Source: Nocardia nova SH22a (GTDB lineage Bacteria > Actinomycetota > Actinomycetes > Mycobacteriales > Mycobacteriaceae). From it: 64,000 nt of DNA. Positions 33,463 to 41,244 of this stretch are shown here, piece after piece. Position numbers and translations under genes: made by a program. The notes under the pieces were generated by a model, which was given only the letters and a program-made list of their open reading frames with translations, did not search any database and was not told the DNA's origin. Numbering within the stretch: position 1 is the stretch's first letter; each line of letters begins with the position of its first letter. The stretch covers positions 2,108,001-2,172,000 of the forward strand of contig NZ_CP006850.1 in NCBI RefSeq assembly GCF_000523235.1. Reading direction: 5' to 3'.

Positions 33463-34738
33463 GGCGTCCTCCTCCGGCGACCTGGGCCAGCAGATGGTCC
33501 AGTAACGGTTCCAGGACCGCGATCCCGTCCCGGACCCCGCCCGGTGAACCGGGCAGATTCACAATCACCGTAGCGCCGGACAACCCGGCCACGCCACGAC
33601 TCAACGCCGCCAAGGGAAATGCCGCCGTGCCGCGCTGCCGGATCGACTCGGCCACACCCGGCAGTTCCCGATCCAGCACGGCCAGTGTGGCTTCGGGAGT
33701 GGCATCGGAGGGAGCGGCGCCGGTACCGCCGGTGGTGATCACCAGACCGGGCGCGCCCTCGAGGGCGTCCCGCAGCCCGGCCGCGATCTCGGCATCCGCG
33801 TACACCAGCGGCCCGCGCACCGAAAACCCCAGCCCGGCAAGCCAATCCATCAGCACCGGCCCGGTCGTGTCGACCCGCGTTCCCGCCGCGGCGCCGGTGG
33901 AGGCGACCACGACGACGGCGGAGCGGGACCCCTCGCCGGCACGAGCCACGCCTGAGTGGGTGCCCGGCCCACGACCGTGTGCGTGGCCGGAATGTGCCGC
34001 TGCGTCATCGACCGGTTCACTGGGCCGACCGGAGTGTGCGGCCGTTGCGAGGGGTGCCGGGGTCGGCTCCATCGCGCCGTGGGCGCTGTCGTGTGGCCGA
34101 CCGGAAGGTCCATGGCCCGCTGGGGTGTCGGCTGATGCGCCGGGAGAGGGGGCGGCGGTCTGTGCCTGCCCGGGACGAGTGTGGTCGTGCGCGTGGCTGG
34201 AACGTCCGGAGGTGGCGTGGTCGACCGGTTCACCGAGCCGTTCCCAGTGCCCGTGCTTACCGCCGTCCTTGGTCAGTAGTCGCACGCCGTCCAGCACTGC
34301 CGCGGGATCCACCGCCTTCACCATGTCGTGCAGGGTCAGCCCCGCGATGGCGACGGCGGTCAGGGCCTCCATCTCGACTCCGGTCGGGCCCTTGGTCTTC
34401 GCCCGTGCCTCGATCGTGATGGCGTCGTCGGTGAAATCGAAGCGCACGTGGACCGACGACAGGGCCAGCTGATGGCACAGCGGGATCAGCTCGGAGGTCT
34501 TCTTCGCGCCCGCGATCCCGGCGATACGGGCCGTGGCGAGCACATCCGCCTTCGGCATGTCGTCGGCCCGCACCAGCGCCACCACCTCGGGCGTGGTCCG
34601 CAGGACACCGGCCGCGACCGCCGTCCGCGCCGTCTTCGCCTTCGCGCTCACATCGACCATGCGCGCCCGGCCCTCGTCGTCGAGATGCGACAGCGTCTCC
34701 GTATCGCGACGCGGCCCGGTGTTCTTCGCCTCACTCAC
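33455..34738 (-). CDS. moaCB: MoaC-MoaB/MogA bifunctional fusion
   Basis: A 427-residue fusion of two molybdenum-cofactor enzymes. Residues 14-165 form MoaC (cPMP synthase accessory; LIPLCHQLALSSV and EMEALTAVAIAGLTLHDMVKAVD). Residues about 270-427 form a MoaB/MogA domain that binds or adenylylates molybdopterin (TTGGTGAAPSD, NLPGSPGGV). The roughly 100-residue linker is low-complexity and rich in His, Pro, Ala and Gly (SSHAHDHTRPG, AAHSGHAHGRGPG). MoaC acts at the first step and MoaB at a late step, so the fusion joins non-consecutive steps; similar fusions occur in actinobacteria. The ATG overlaps the moeA stop. Confidence 0.93.
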   Translation of the reverse strand: MSEAKNTGPRRDTETLSHLDDEGRARMVDVSAKAKTARTAVAAGVLRTTPEVVALVRADDMPKADVLATARIAGIAGAKKTSELIPLCHQLALSSVHVRFDFTDDAITIEARAKTKGPTGVEMEALTAVAIAGLTLHDMVKAVDPAAVLDGVRLLTKDGGKHGHWERLGEPVDHATSGRSSHAHDHTRPGQAQTAAPSPGASADTPAGHGPSGRPHDSAHGAMEPTPAPLATAAHSGRPSEPVDDAAAHSGHAHGRGPGTHSGVARAGEGSRSAVVVVASTGAAAGTRVDTTGPVLMDWLAGLGFSVRGPLVYADAEIAAGLRDALEGAPGLVITTGGTGAAPSDATPEATLAVLDRELPGVAESIRQRGTAAFPLAALSRGVAGLSGATVIVNLPGSPGGVRDGIAVLEPLLDHLLAQVAGGGRHE

Positions 34739-35940
34739 AGTTCGCGCACCCTCACCAGTGCGCCGGCGGGCACCGCGGTGACCTCCGGCGGAATATCGAT
34801 CAGGACATCGGCCTGGGCCATCGCCGCCACCAGATGCGAGCCGGGACCCGATACCGAACGCACCCCGGCCCCCTCGCGCCTGCCCCGCAGGAACTGCCGC
34901 CGTCCCGCCGGGGACCGTACCGAATCCAGCAGTGCCACTTCCTCTTCCGGCACCTCCGGCAGTCCGCTCAGCCGTCGCAGGATCGGCCGGGCGAACACCT
35001 CGAACGACACCATCGTGCTCACCGGATTGCCAGGGAAACTCAGGACCGGAACACCGCCGACCACAGTCACACCCTGCGGACCGCCGGGTTGCACCGCCAC
35101 CGAACCGAATTCGCCGCCGAGTTCCGACAGCACCTCTTTGACCACCTCGAAATCACCCTGCGACACACCACCGGAGGTGAACACCACATCCGCCGCCGCG
35201 GTCGCCGCCGACAGCTCGTGCTGGAACTGCGCGGGATCGTCGCGGCTGTGCGAGACCGACACCACATCGATTCCGTTGGCGCCCAACGCCGCCGCGAGCG
35301 CGATGCCGTTGGAGTTGTAGATCTGCCCCGGTCGCAACCGATCGCCCGCGGGCACCAGTTCGTCCCCGGTCGTCAGCACCGCCGCCCGCACCCGCCGCGC
35401 CACCGGCACCGCCGCGATCCCCACCGCCGCCAGCGCCGCGATCCGCTGCGGCGACAACAGGGCCCCCGCGGCGACCAGTAATTCACCGCGGCGGATGTCG
35501 GTACCCGCCTCACGCACGAAATCGCCCGCGCTGCGGCCCCGTTCGATCAGCACCCGGCCGCCGTCGGAGCGAGTGTCCTCGACCGGAACCACACAGTCCG
35601 CGCCCGGCGGAACCGGAGCCCCCGTCATGACCTTGACCGCGGCCCCCTTCGGCAGCCGCTCCGGCCCACCCTCACCCGCCGCGACCACGGCGGCGACCGG
35701 CAAGGTCACCGGCGTCACGGCCACCGAGGACGCCCGCACCGCATATCCGTCCATCCCGGAATTACGGAATACCGGAAGATCCAGCGGAGACGCGACATCC
35801 TCGGCCAGCAACCGCCCCAGCGCCTCCGGCACGCCCACCCGCTCGACCGCCCGCCCGGCCAGCGGGCGCAGCAACTGTTCGATGCGCTCACGGTGGTCCT
35901 CGACGGACCGAGCCGCCGTGGTTGTGGGGCGGGATGTCAT
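34735..35940 (-). CDS. moeA: Molybdopterin molybdenumtransferase MoeA
   Basis: A 401-residue enzyme that inserts molybdate into adenylylated molybdopterin. MoeA hallmarks are SGMDGYAVRA near residue 50, GAPVPPGADCVV, TTGDELVPAG, TSGGVSQGDFE and FPGNPVS. ATG 35940 starts the conserved region, and an upstream 101-residue in-frame extension has no homology and crosses the divergent promoter. It is first of three overlapping genes (moeA-moaCB-moaE), divergent from moaA-moaD with a 151-bp gap. Confidence 0.93.
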   Translation of the reverse strand: MTSRPTTTAARSVEDHRERIEQLLRPLAGRAVERVGVPEALGRLLAEDVASPLDLPVFRNSGMDGYAVRASSVAVTPVTLPVAAVVAAGEGGPERLPKGAAVKVMTGAPVPPGADCVVPVEDTRSDGGRVLIERGRSAGDFVREAGTDIRRGELLVAAGALLSPQRIAALAAVGIAAVPVARRVRAAVLTTGDELVPAGDRLRPGQIYNSNGIALAAALGANGIDVVSVSHSRDDPAQFQHELSAATAAADVVFTSGGVSQGDFEVVKEVLSELGGEFGSVAVQPGGPQGVTVVGGVPVLSFPGNPVSTMVSFEVFARPILRRLSGLPEVPEEEVALLDSVRSPAGRRQFLRGRREGAGVRSVSGPGSHLVAAMAQADVLIDIPPEVTAVPAGALVRVREL

Positions 35941-36033
35941 AAAGGTCAGCCTAGCCGCGGCGGGTGGGGTGCCCGAGGTGGCGGTTGTTCCCGCATTTGC
36001 GCCCGGTGCTTCACCCCGACAACCACAACACGC

Positions 36034-36068
36034 GACCTCACAGTCGCCGAGTCCACGCACGTGAGGTC
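36034..36068. promoter_or_regulatory. Inverted repeat between divergent molybdenum-cofactor operons
   Basis: GACCTCAC (36034-36041) and GTGAGGTC (36061-36068) are perfect 8-bp complements spaced by 19 bp, so centres are about 2.5 helical turns apart. It could be an operator for moeA and moaA or a leader hairpin in the moaA mRNA. Confidence 0.4.
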
Positions 36069-36091
36069 CCCCCGGTGTCCATAATGGGAAG

Positions 36092-37150
36092 GTGACCGTC
36101 GTTCTCATGGGGATTCCCGCCGTCCGGGGTGGGCGGCCCTCGCTGGACGGACGACCGGATACCGACCTGCTGGTGGACCGATTCGGGCGTACCGCCCGGG
36201 ACCTGCGTGTGTCCATCACCGAGAAATGCTCACTGCGCTGCACCTACTGCATGCCCGAGGAGGGTCTGCCCGAGATCCCGCCCGACGAACTGCTCTCGAC
36301 CGAGGAGATCGTTCGGCTGGTCGCGCTGGCGGTGCGGCAGCTGGGGGTGCGGGAGGTGCGATTCACCGGCGGTGAGCCGCTGATGCGCCGCGATCTGGAG
36401 GATATCGTCGCGGGCTGCCACGCCGAGGTCCCGGACACACCGCTGGCGATCACGACCAACGGCGTCGGGTTGCAGCATCGGGCCCGCGGGCTCGCCGCCG
36501 CCGGGCTGGGCCGGGTCAACGTATCCCTCGACACCGTCGATCGCGAAGGATTCGCCCGCCTGACCCGCCGTGACCGGCTCGGCTCGGTGCTGTCGGGGAT
36601 TCGCGCCGCCCGTGCCGCGGGGCTGTCGCCGGTGAAGGTCAACGCCGTCCTGATGCGCGAAACCCTCTCCGGCGCAGTCGATCTGCTGCGCTGGTGTCTC
36701 GCCGAGAGCTGCGAGTTGAGATTCATCGAGGAGATGCCGCTCGACGCCGATCACGAATGGGCGCGCGCGAATATGGTCACCGCCGCGGAGATCCTCGATG
36801 TGCTCGGCGCCGGTTTCGCTCTCACCGAGGCCGGGCGCGCCGATCCGGCGGCGCCCGCGGAATCCTGGCTGGTCGACGGCGGTCCGGCCACGGTCGGCAT
36901 CATCGCCTCGGTGACCAGGCAGTTCTGCGGTGACTGCGATCGCACCCGGCTGACCGCCGACGGCATGATCCGATCCTGCCTGTTCAGCGACCAGGAATAC
37001 GATCTGCGCTCGCTGCTGCGCGCGGGTGCGACCGACGAGGAACTCGCACAGCGCTGGCGCGGCGCCATGTGGAACAAGTGGGCGGGGCACGGAATCGACG
37101 CCGCCGATTTCGTACCGCCGGAGCGCACGATGGGAGCCATCGGTGGTTGA
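36092..37150 (+). CDS. moaA: GTP 3',8-cyclase MoaA (radical SAM)
   Basis: A 352-residue radical SAM enzyme catalysing the first step of molybdopterin synthesis. The SAM-cluster motif CSLRCTYC is at about residues 46-53. The C-terminal cluster cysteines are in [21 protein letters not shown], and the protein ends in the conserved Gly-Gly tail. GTG 36092 is the assigned start with GGGAA just upstream. ATG 36107 (MGIPAVRGG) is an in-frame alternative with AAGGTGA at longer spacing. Its stop overlaps moaD by 8 bases, so cyclase and sulfur carrier are coupled. Confidence 0.94.
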   Translation: MTVVLMGIPAVRGGRPSLDGRPDTDLLVDRFGRTARDLRVSITEKCSLRCTYCMPEEGLPEIPPDELLSTEEIVRLVALAVRQLGVREVRFTGGEPLMRRDLEDIVAGCHAEVPDTPLAITTNGVGLQHRARGLAAAGLGRVNVSLDTVDREGFARLTRRDRLGSVLSGIRAARAAGLSPVKVNAVLMRETLSGAVDLLRWCLAESCELRFIEEMPLDADHEWARANMVTAAEILDVLGAGFALTEAGRADPAAPAESWLVDGGPATVGIIASVTRQFCGDCDRTRLTADGMIRSCLFSDQEYDLRSLLRAGATDEELAQRWRGAMWNKWAGHGIDAADFVPPERTMGAIGG

Positions 37151-37385
37151 GGTCCGATATTTCGCCGCGATCGCCGACGCGGTCGGCACCTCGAGCGAAC
37201 ATCTCGACCTGCCCGATCCGGCGACGGTCGCCGATGTGCGCGCCGCGGTGCTGGCCGCCCACGGCACGGATCTCGAACAGATGTTGAAGGTCTGCGCTTA
37301 TCTGGTGGGCGATGAACTCACTCGCGACGACAACGCCCGCGTGGGCGCGCGGGTCGATGTTCTGCCACCGTTCGCGGGCGGCTGA
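37143..37385 (+). CDS. moaD: Molybdopterin synthase sulfur carrier MoaD
   Basis: An 80-residue ubiquitin-fold sulfur carrier. It begins [15 protein letters not shown] and ends in PPFAGG, the Gly-Gly tail that is thiocarboxylated and donates sulfur through MoaE. The GTG start at 37143 lies within the end of moaA, with GGGAG six bases upstream; longer in-frame readings lie inside moaA coding sequence. It is convergent with nadE, 15 bp away. Confidence 0.92.
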   Translation: MVEVRYFAAIADAVGTSSEHLDLPDPATVADVRAAVLAAHGTDLEQMLKVCAYLVGDELTRDDNARVGARVDVLPPFAGG

Positions 37386-37400
37386 GCCGCGAGCCCGGCC

Positions 37401-38243
37401 TCAGTCCTGCCACCAGGTGTCCAGCGGCGTCACCGGGACGGCGCGCTTGTGCCGGGTGTTGCGGAAGATGGTCTCCAGACGCTCGGCGACCTCCGGCGTG
37501 ACGTCCTTGCCCTCGAGGTAGTCGTCGATCTCGGTGTATTTCAGGCCGAGCGCGACCTCGTCCGGCAGTGCGGGGCGGTCGTCCTCGAGATCGGCGGTGG
37601 GCACCTTCTCCCACACGCTCGGCGGGGCGCCGAGTTCCTGGAGCAGTGCCGCGCCCTGGCGCTTGGTGAGCCCGGTGAGCGGCGTGATGTCCACGCCGCC
37701 GTCGCCGTATTTGGTGAAGAAGCCCGTCACCGCCTCGGCCGCGTGATCGGTGCCGACCACGACCAGATTGAGCTGACCGGCGATGGCGTACTGGATCACC
37801 ATCCGCTCGCGAGCCTTGATGTTGCCGCGCACGAAATCACGCAACCGGGTGTCCTCGCCCAGCAGTTCGCGCACGCCCGTGGCGGTCGCGTCCGCCACCG
37901 CGTCGGCGCCCGGTTTGACGTTCACCTCGACCGTGCGATCGGGGGCGATGAAATCCAGTGCGCGCCGGGCGTCCTCGGCGTCGGCCTGGGCGCCGTAGGG
38001 GAGCCGGACGGCGACGAAGGTGGCCTCGCGGCCCCGGGCCCGCAACTCCTCGGCCGCGAGCTGGCACAGCCTGCCCGCCAGGGTGCTGTCCTGGCCGCCG
38101 CTGATACCGAGCACGAAACCCGCCGACGGTGTGGAACTCAGGTAGTCGGCGAGGAATTCGACTCGCCGCCGCACCTCGAGCTTAGGTTCGATCTCGGCGT
38201 TGACGCCCAGTTCGGCGATGATCTGTTCGCGCAGGTTCCCCAT
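37401..38243 (-). CDS. nadE: NH3-dependent NAD+ synthetase
   Basis: A 280-residue N-type ATP pyrophosphatase that amidates nicotinic acid adenine dinucleotide. The PP-loop [10 protein letters not shown] is near residue 47, and [26 protein letters not shown] is the substrate and ammonia site. The protein is the short, glutaminase-free form (E. coli-like) and not the long glutamine-dependent form of M. tuberculosis, so ammonia is the nitrogen source. ATG 38243 is preferred over GTG 38249; neither has a clear ribosome site. Confidence 0.94.
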   Translation of the reverse strand: MGNLREQIIAELGVNAEIEPKLEVRRRVEFLADYLSSTPSAGFVLGISGGQDSTLAGRLCQLAAEELRARGREATFVAVRLPYGAQADAEDARRALDFIAPDRTVEVNVKPGADAVADATATGVRELLGEDTRLRDFVRGNIKARERMVIQYAIAGQLNLVVVGTDHAAEAVTGFFTKYGDGGVDITPLTGLTKRQGAALLQELGAPPSVWEKVPTADLEDDRPALPDEVALGLKYTEIDDYLEGKDVTPEVAERLETIFRNTRHKRAVPVTPLDTWWQD

Positions 38244-38252
38244 GCGCACACT

Positions 38253-38981
38253 CTACTGGGGCGGTGTCACCAGCGCGCGCACGACCTTTTCCCAGTGATC
38301 GGCGATACGTTCGGGCGGATAACCGGCGACCCGGATCTGATGCAGCACCAGCGCGGCGTCCAGATTGGCCAGCAGCGTATCGGCCAGCAACGCGATGTCG
38401 CCGGTGGCGCCGAGCTGCCGGAGCAGCAGCGACACATGGGTTTTGGAGATGTTGTAGGGAGCGGAGGCGTAGCGGCCGGACTCGTCGGCGGCCCGGCGCA
38501 TCTCGCCCTCCACCTCGATACCGGCCAGCCGCGCGCGGCCGAAGGCGATCAGCCGCTGCAGCGGCGGGGCGCCCGGGCCCAGTGGCGGCGGCCCGAACAT
38601 GAACGCCGCCTGCAGTTTCTGTTCGGACTGGTCCAGCAGTGACAGCATCAGCCCGGCGCGATTGCCGAACCGCCGGAAGACGGTGCCCTTACCCACCCCG
38701 GCCCGTTTGGCGACGGCGTCCATGGTGACGCCGTCCGCGCCGAACTCACTGACCAGTTCCTCGGCCGCGTCGAGCAGCAGCTGCCGGTTGCGTGCGGCAT
38801 CGCTGCGTTCGGAGATCTCGGCCACCGGCAGCGGAAGGGCACCCGGCGTCTCCACCGTGAGGGCCTCGAGCGAGAGTCCGGGCGGAATCGACTCGGCGGC
38901 CAGCAGCGAGGTGTCGGCCGCTCGCAGGGCGGATGAGCGGGACGAATCCGGTTGCTCCGGATCGGGAGTGTCGCAGTTCAC
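38253..38981 (-). CDS. TetR-family regulator
   Basis: A 242-residue regulator starting at GTG 38981. The HTH (GVTMDAVAKRAGVGKGTVFRRFGNRAGLM) lies at about residues 75-103, after a loosely conserved N-terminal extension of about 55 residues. The C-terminal domain contains the helical segment LLADTLLANLDAALVLHQIR. It is 9 bp upstream of nadE on the same strand and divergent from a flavin reductase gene that it probably controls. An in-frame extension to 39068 crosses the intergenic region and is disregarded. Confidence 0.82.
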   Translation of the reverse strand: MNCDTPDPEQPDSSRSSALRAADTSLLAAESIPPGLSLEALTVETPGALPLPVAEISERSDAARNRQLLLDAAEELVSEFGADGVTMDAVAKRAGVGKGTVFRRFGNRAGLMLSLLDQSEQKLQAAFMFGPPPLGPGAPPLQRLIAFGRARLAGIEVEGEMRRAADESGRYASAPYNISKTHVSLLLRQLGATGDIALLADTLLANLDAALVLHQIRVAGYPPERIADHWEKVVRALVTPPQ

Positions 38982-39013
38982 TATTCGGTTACCCCATGAC
39001 CCGGGAATGAAAA

Positions 39014-39027
39014 CGGACTGTGGTCCG
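39014..39027. promoter_or_regulatory. Candidate operator between TetR and flavin reductase genes
   Basis: CGGAC and GTCCG form a 5-bp inverted repeat around TGTG, centred about 40 bp from the TetR start and 60 bp from the reductase start. The arms are short, so this is tentative. Confidence 0.3.
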
Positions 39028-39079
39028 GTTATCGTCACGTGAAAGCGGACGCCACCGCCCCACCGCACAAGGAGTGATC

Positions 39080-39646
39080 ATGTCACAAACTCGCATCCTG
39101 GCTCTCGTCGGCAGCTTGCGCTCCGGTTCCATCAACAGGCAACTGGCCGAGGCCGCCGCCCACACCGCCCCGGAGGGTGTCGAGGTCGATATCTACGAGG
39201 GGCTCGGAGATATTCCTTTCTACAACGAGGACATCGATGTCGAGGGCAGCGTTCCCGCCGCCGCGCAGGCGCTGCGTGACGCCGTCGCCGCCGCCGATGC
39301 TCTGGTGCTGTTCGTCCCCGAATACAACGGAACCATCCCCGCCGCGCTGAAGAACGCCATCGACTGGGCCTCGCGTCCGTATGGCACCGGTTCGATCAAG
39401 GGTAAGCCGACCGCCGTGGTCAGCGCGTCGATCAGCCAGAACGCCGCGAAGTGGGCGCACGGCGATACGGTCAAGTCGGCCGGGGTGGCCGGCGCCGCGA
39501 TCGTGGAGAGCGCGCACCTGCACTTCGGCACCATCGGTCAGCGGTTCGCCGAGGCACACCCGCGTGAGGATGCCGAGGCGCTGACCCAGCTCGCCGCCGT
39601 GGTGACGGATCTGGTTGCCGCCGTGCGCGAATCGGTCGACGCCTGA
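39080..39646 (+). CDS. NADPH-dependent FMN reductase family protein
   Basis: A 188-residue flavodoxin-like reductase. The FMN-phosphate loop GSLRSGSINRQLA is at about residues 10-22. The core motif PEYNGTIPAALKNAIDWASRP, with YNG stacking on the flavin, is complete. Relatives reduce FMN, quinones, azo dyes or chromate with NAD(P)H and often protect against oxidative stress. ATG 39080 has AAGGAG five bases upstream. It is divergent from a TetR regulator, which suggests induction by an electrophile or quinone; the true substrate is unknown. Confidence 0.9.
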   Translation: MSQTRILALVGSLRSGSINRQLAEAAAHTAPEGVEVDIYEGLGDIPFYNEDIDVEGSVPAAAQALRDAVAAADALVLFVPEYNGTIPAALKNAIDWASRPYGTGSIKGKPTAVVSASISQNAAKWAHGDTVKSAGVAGAAIVESAHLHFGTIGQRFAEAHPREDAEALTQLAAVVTDLVAAVRESVDA

Positions 39647-39682
39647 TCCTGCCTCGACTCCGGCCGTATCGCCGGTTGTCGC

Positions 39683-39728
39683 CGACGTCGAGGGGTCGCG
39701 CCGTGTGCGGCGCGGCCCCTCGACGTCG
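39683..39728 (+). terminator. Terminator after the flavin reductase gene
   Basis: A 21-bp stem with one G-U pair and a TGTG loop (arms 39683-39703 and 39708-39728), 36 bases after the stop codon. It also isolates the following L36 gene from read-through. Confidence 0.7.
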
Positions 39729-39770
39729 TCCGGATCGGCGCCCGCGGGAATATTTTCCTCCTTCTATAGG

Positions 39771-39790
39771 ATATGAAAACCATTTCCAAT
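39771..39790 (+). promoter_or_regulatory. Zur-type box before the L36 gene
   Basis: ATATGAAAACCATTTCCAAT contains TGAAAA-CCA-TTTCCA, an imperfect dyad close to the actinobacterial Zur/FurB consensus TGAAAATCATTTTCA. It lies 17 bp before the start codon of a zinc-free ribosomal protein paralogue, the expected target of Zur repression. Confidence 0.7.
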
Positions 39791-39806
39791 AGAAGGAGTG
39801 AGAAGT

Positions 39807-39929
39807 ATGAAGGTGCGGAACTCGTTGCGTTCGCTGAAGAGCAAGCCGGGCGCGCAGGTCGTGCGTCGTCGGGGCAAGACGTATGTGATCAACAAGAAGG
39901 ACCCGCGGTTCAAGGCCCGCCAGGGCTGA
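39807..39929 (+). CDS. rpmJ: Ribosomal protein L36, zinc-independent (type B) paralogue
   Basis: A 40-residue protein beginning [19 protein letters not shown] and ending DPRFKARQG, unmistakably bL36. It lacks the zinc-binding CxxC...CxxxH ribbon of the usual L36 and so belongs to the zinc-free paralogues (E. coli YkgO type). These replace zinc-containing copies under zinc starvation. AGAAGGAG sits 8 bases before ATG 39807. A Zur-like box lies just upstream. No other zinc-free ribosomal paralogues (L28, L33, S14, L31) adjoin it, so it is an isolated member of the regulon. Confidence 0.92.
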   Translation: MKVRNSLRSLKSKPGAQVVRRRGKTYVINKKDPRFKARQG

Positions 39930-40016
39930 TCGGCGCGGCCCGCCGGGCGACATCACCGCCCGGCCGGGCCTGTCGCGGAGCCTCGCGGGGCCGGTGGTGC
40001 GACACGCCGGAATCGA

Positions 40017-40064
40017 CGGCCGGATGTCCTGTCCGCTCGCTGTGGCGGCGGTGACGTCCGGCCG
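40017..40064 (+). terminator. Hairpin terminator with short T-run
   Basis: CGGCCGGATGTC pairs with GACGTCCGGCCG (12 bp, one G-U) around a 24-base loop and is followed by TTTCTG. It lies 87 bases after the rpmJ stop. Confidence 0.5.
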
Positions 40065-40238
40065 TTTCTGCTGTGCCGGATGGGTGCCGATGAGGTGTCC
40101 GTGACCGGTGTGACCAGAGGTGGCAATGGGTTTGCTGGGGGAGAGCTGCGACACAAAATCGTGATCTGCGCCACTGTCGTGTCGGGTTGCGAATCAACTG
40201 TCCTGGTACTTACGACCGCCGAATTCCATCTTTGTGGT

Positions 40239-40286
40239 TCGCAACATGTCGTGTTGTAGGAAAGTGTCGGCCACTAGGTGTAGTGT
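40239..40286 (+). promoter_or_regulatory. Two NrdR boxes upstream of nrdHIE
   Basis: TCGCAACATGTCGTGT (40239-40254) and CCACTAGGTGTAGTGT (40271-40286) match the NrdR consensus acaCwAtATaTwGtgt at its conserved positions and start exactly 32 bp apart, the three-turn spacing typical of NrdR targets. The downstream box contains TAGTGT, a possible -10 element, so binding would repress transcription. The nrdH start is 179 bp further on. Confidence 0.75.
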
Positions 40287-40464
40287 CTTGAGCACTGGAA
40301 GGGGAGACGGATTCCGAGCCGATCACCGCAGCGTGATCACCGGTGGTGCCCCTACTTCCAGGGGTTTGCGCAGTACCAGATGGATCGTGCTCAGTACGGA
40401 TGCTCAGTGCAGATGGCAATCGATTCAAGACTGCATCGGATAAGGCAAGGAGAGAGGGTCACCC

Positions 40465-40698
40465 ATGAGTATCACGGTCTACACCAAGCCCGCTTGTGTC
40501 CAGTGCAATGCCACCTACCGTGCGCTCGACAAGGCCGGTGTGGAGTACGAGGTCGTCGACATCTCCGAGAACCCCGAGGCCCGCGACTACGTGATGGCGC
40601 TGGGTTATCTGCAGGCCCCCGTCGTCGTCGCCGGCGACGACCACTGGTCCGGTTTCCGTCCGGACCGCATCAAGTCCCTGGTGACCGCCGCGGCCTGA
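40465..40698 (+). CDS. nrdH: Glutaredoxin-like electron donor NrdH
   Basis: A 77-residue thioredoxin-fold redoxin with the active-site CVQC (residues 11-14) near the N terminus and the C-terminal WSGFRPD motif that is typical of NrdH. It delivers electrons from thioredoxin reductase to the C-terminal cysteines of NrdE, the class Ib ribonucleotide reductase. AAGGAGAG lies upstream of ATG 40465. It is the first gene of nrdH-nrdI-nrdE. Confidence 0.95.
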   Translation: MSITVYTKPACVQCNATYRALDKAGVEYEVVDISENPEARDYVMALGYLQAPVVVAGDDHWSGFRPDRIKSLVTAAA

Positions 40699-40740
40699 TC
40701 CGCCGGTCATCGTTCGTCCGATGAGGGAAGGGGGAGTGGG

Positions 40741-41244
40741 ATGACTGGGTTGTCCGGGGAAGGAGCCCAATCGACGCCCGCTCTGGTCTACTTCTCGAGC
40801 GCGTCGGAGAACACGCACCGCTTCGTCGAGCGGCTGGGTTTGCCCGCCGTTCGCATTCCGCTCCACACCGCCGATTCGCTGCGCGTCGATGCGCCCTATG
40901 TGCTGATCTGCCCCACCTACGGTGGCGGTCGGCACGTCTTCGACGCGCAGCGCGGCGAGGGGGCATCCGGTCGCTCGGACAAGGAATTCGTGCCGCGCCA
41001 GGTGGCGAAATTCCTCAACGATCCGCATAATCGTGCGCTGTTGCGCGGGGTGATCGCGGCCGGAAACACGAACTTCGGCGATACGTATTGCTATGCGGGA
41101 GAGGTGATCTCGCGCAAATGCGGGGTGCCTTACCTGTATCGCTTCGAACTGATGGGAACCGCCGAGGACGTCGAGCGCGTCCGAGAGGGATTGGGATTGT
41201 TTTGGCAACGACAACAGCACCGGCCGGAAAGACGGCCCGCCTAG
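40741..41244 (+). CDS. nrdI: Flavodoxin-like NrdI
   Basis: A 167-residue flavodoxin-like protein that supplies the oxidant for assembly of the Mn2 tyrosyl-radical cofactor of NrdF. Family motifs are [17 protein letters not shown] at about residues 16-32 and CPTYGGG near residue 58. [13 protein letters not shown] follows near residue 108. GGAAGGGGG precedes ATG 40741. The 3' end overlaps nrdE by about 40 bases. The presence of NrdI supports a manganese-dependent class Ib enzyme. Confidence 0.95.
   Translation: MTGLSGEGAQSTPALVYFSSASENTHRFVERLGLPAVRIPLHTADSLRVDAPYVLICPTYGGGRHVFDAQRGEGASGRSDKEFVPRQVAKFLNDPHNRALLRGVIAAGNTNFGDTYCYAGEVISRKCGVPYLYRFELMGTAEDVERVREGLGLFWQRQQHRPERRPA

Larger units (their letters stand above)
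39930..40464. other. Intergenic region between rpmJ and nrdH
   Basis: These 535 bp contain no credible gene. They hold two hairpins downstream of rpmJ (39938-39969 and 40017-40064) and the paired NrdR boxes at 40239-40286. The stretch 40065-40238 shows nothing I can name, apart from the words ACACAAAATCGTG and CCACTGTCGTGT, which loosely resemble NrdR half-sites. Confidence 0.5.
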
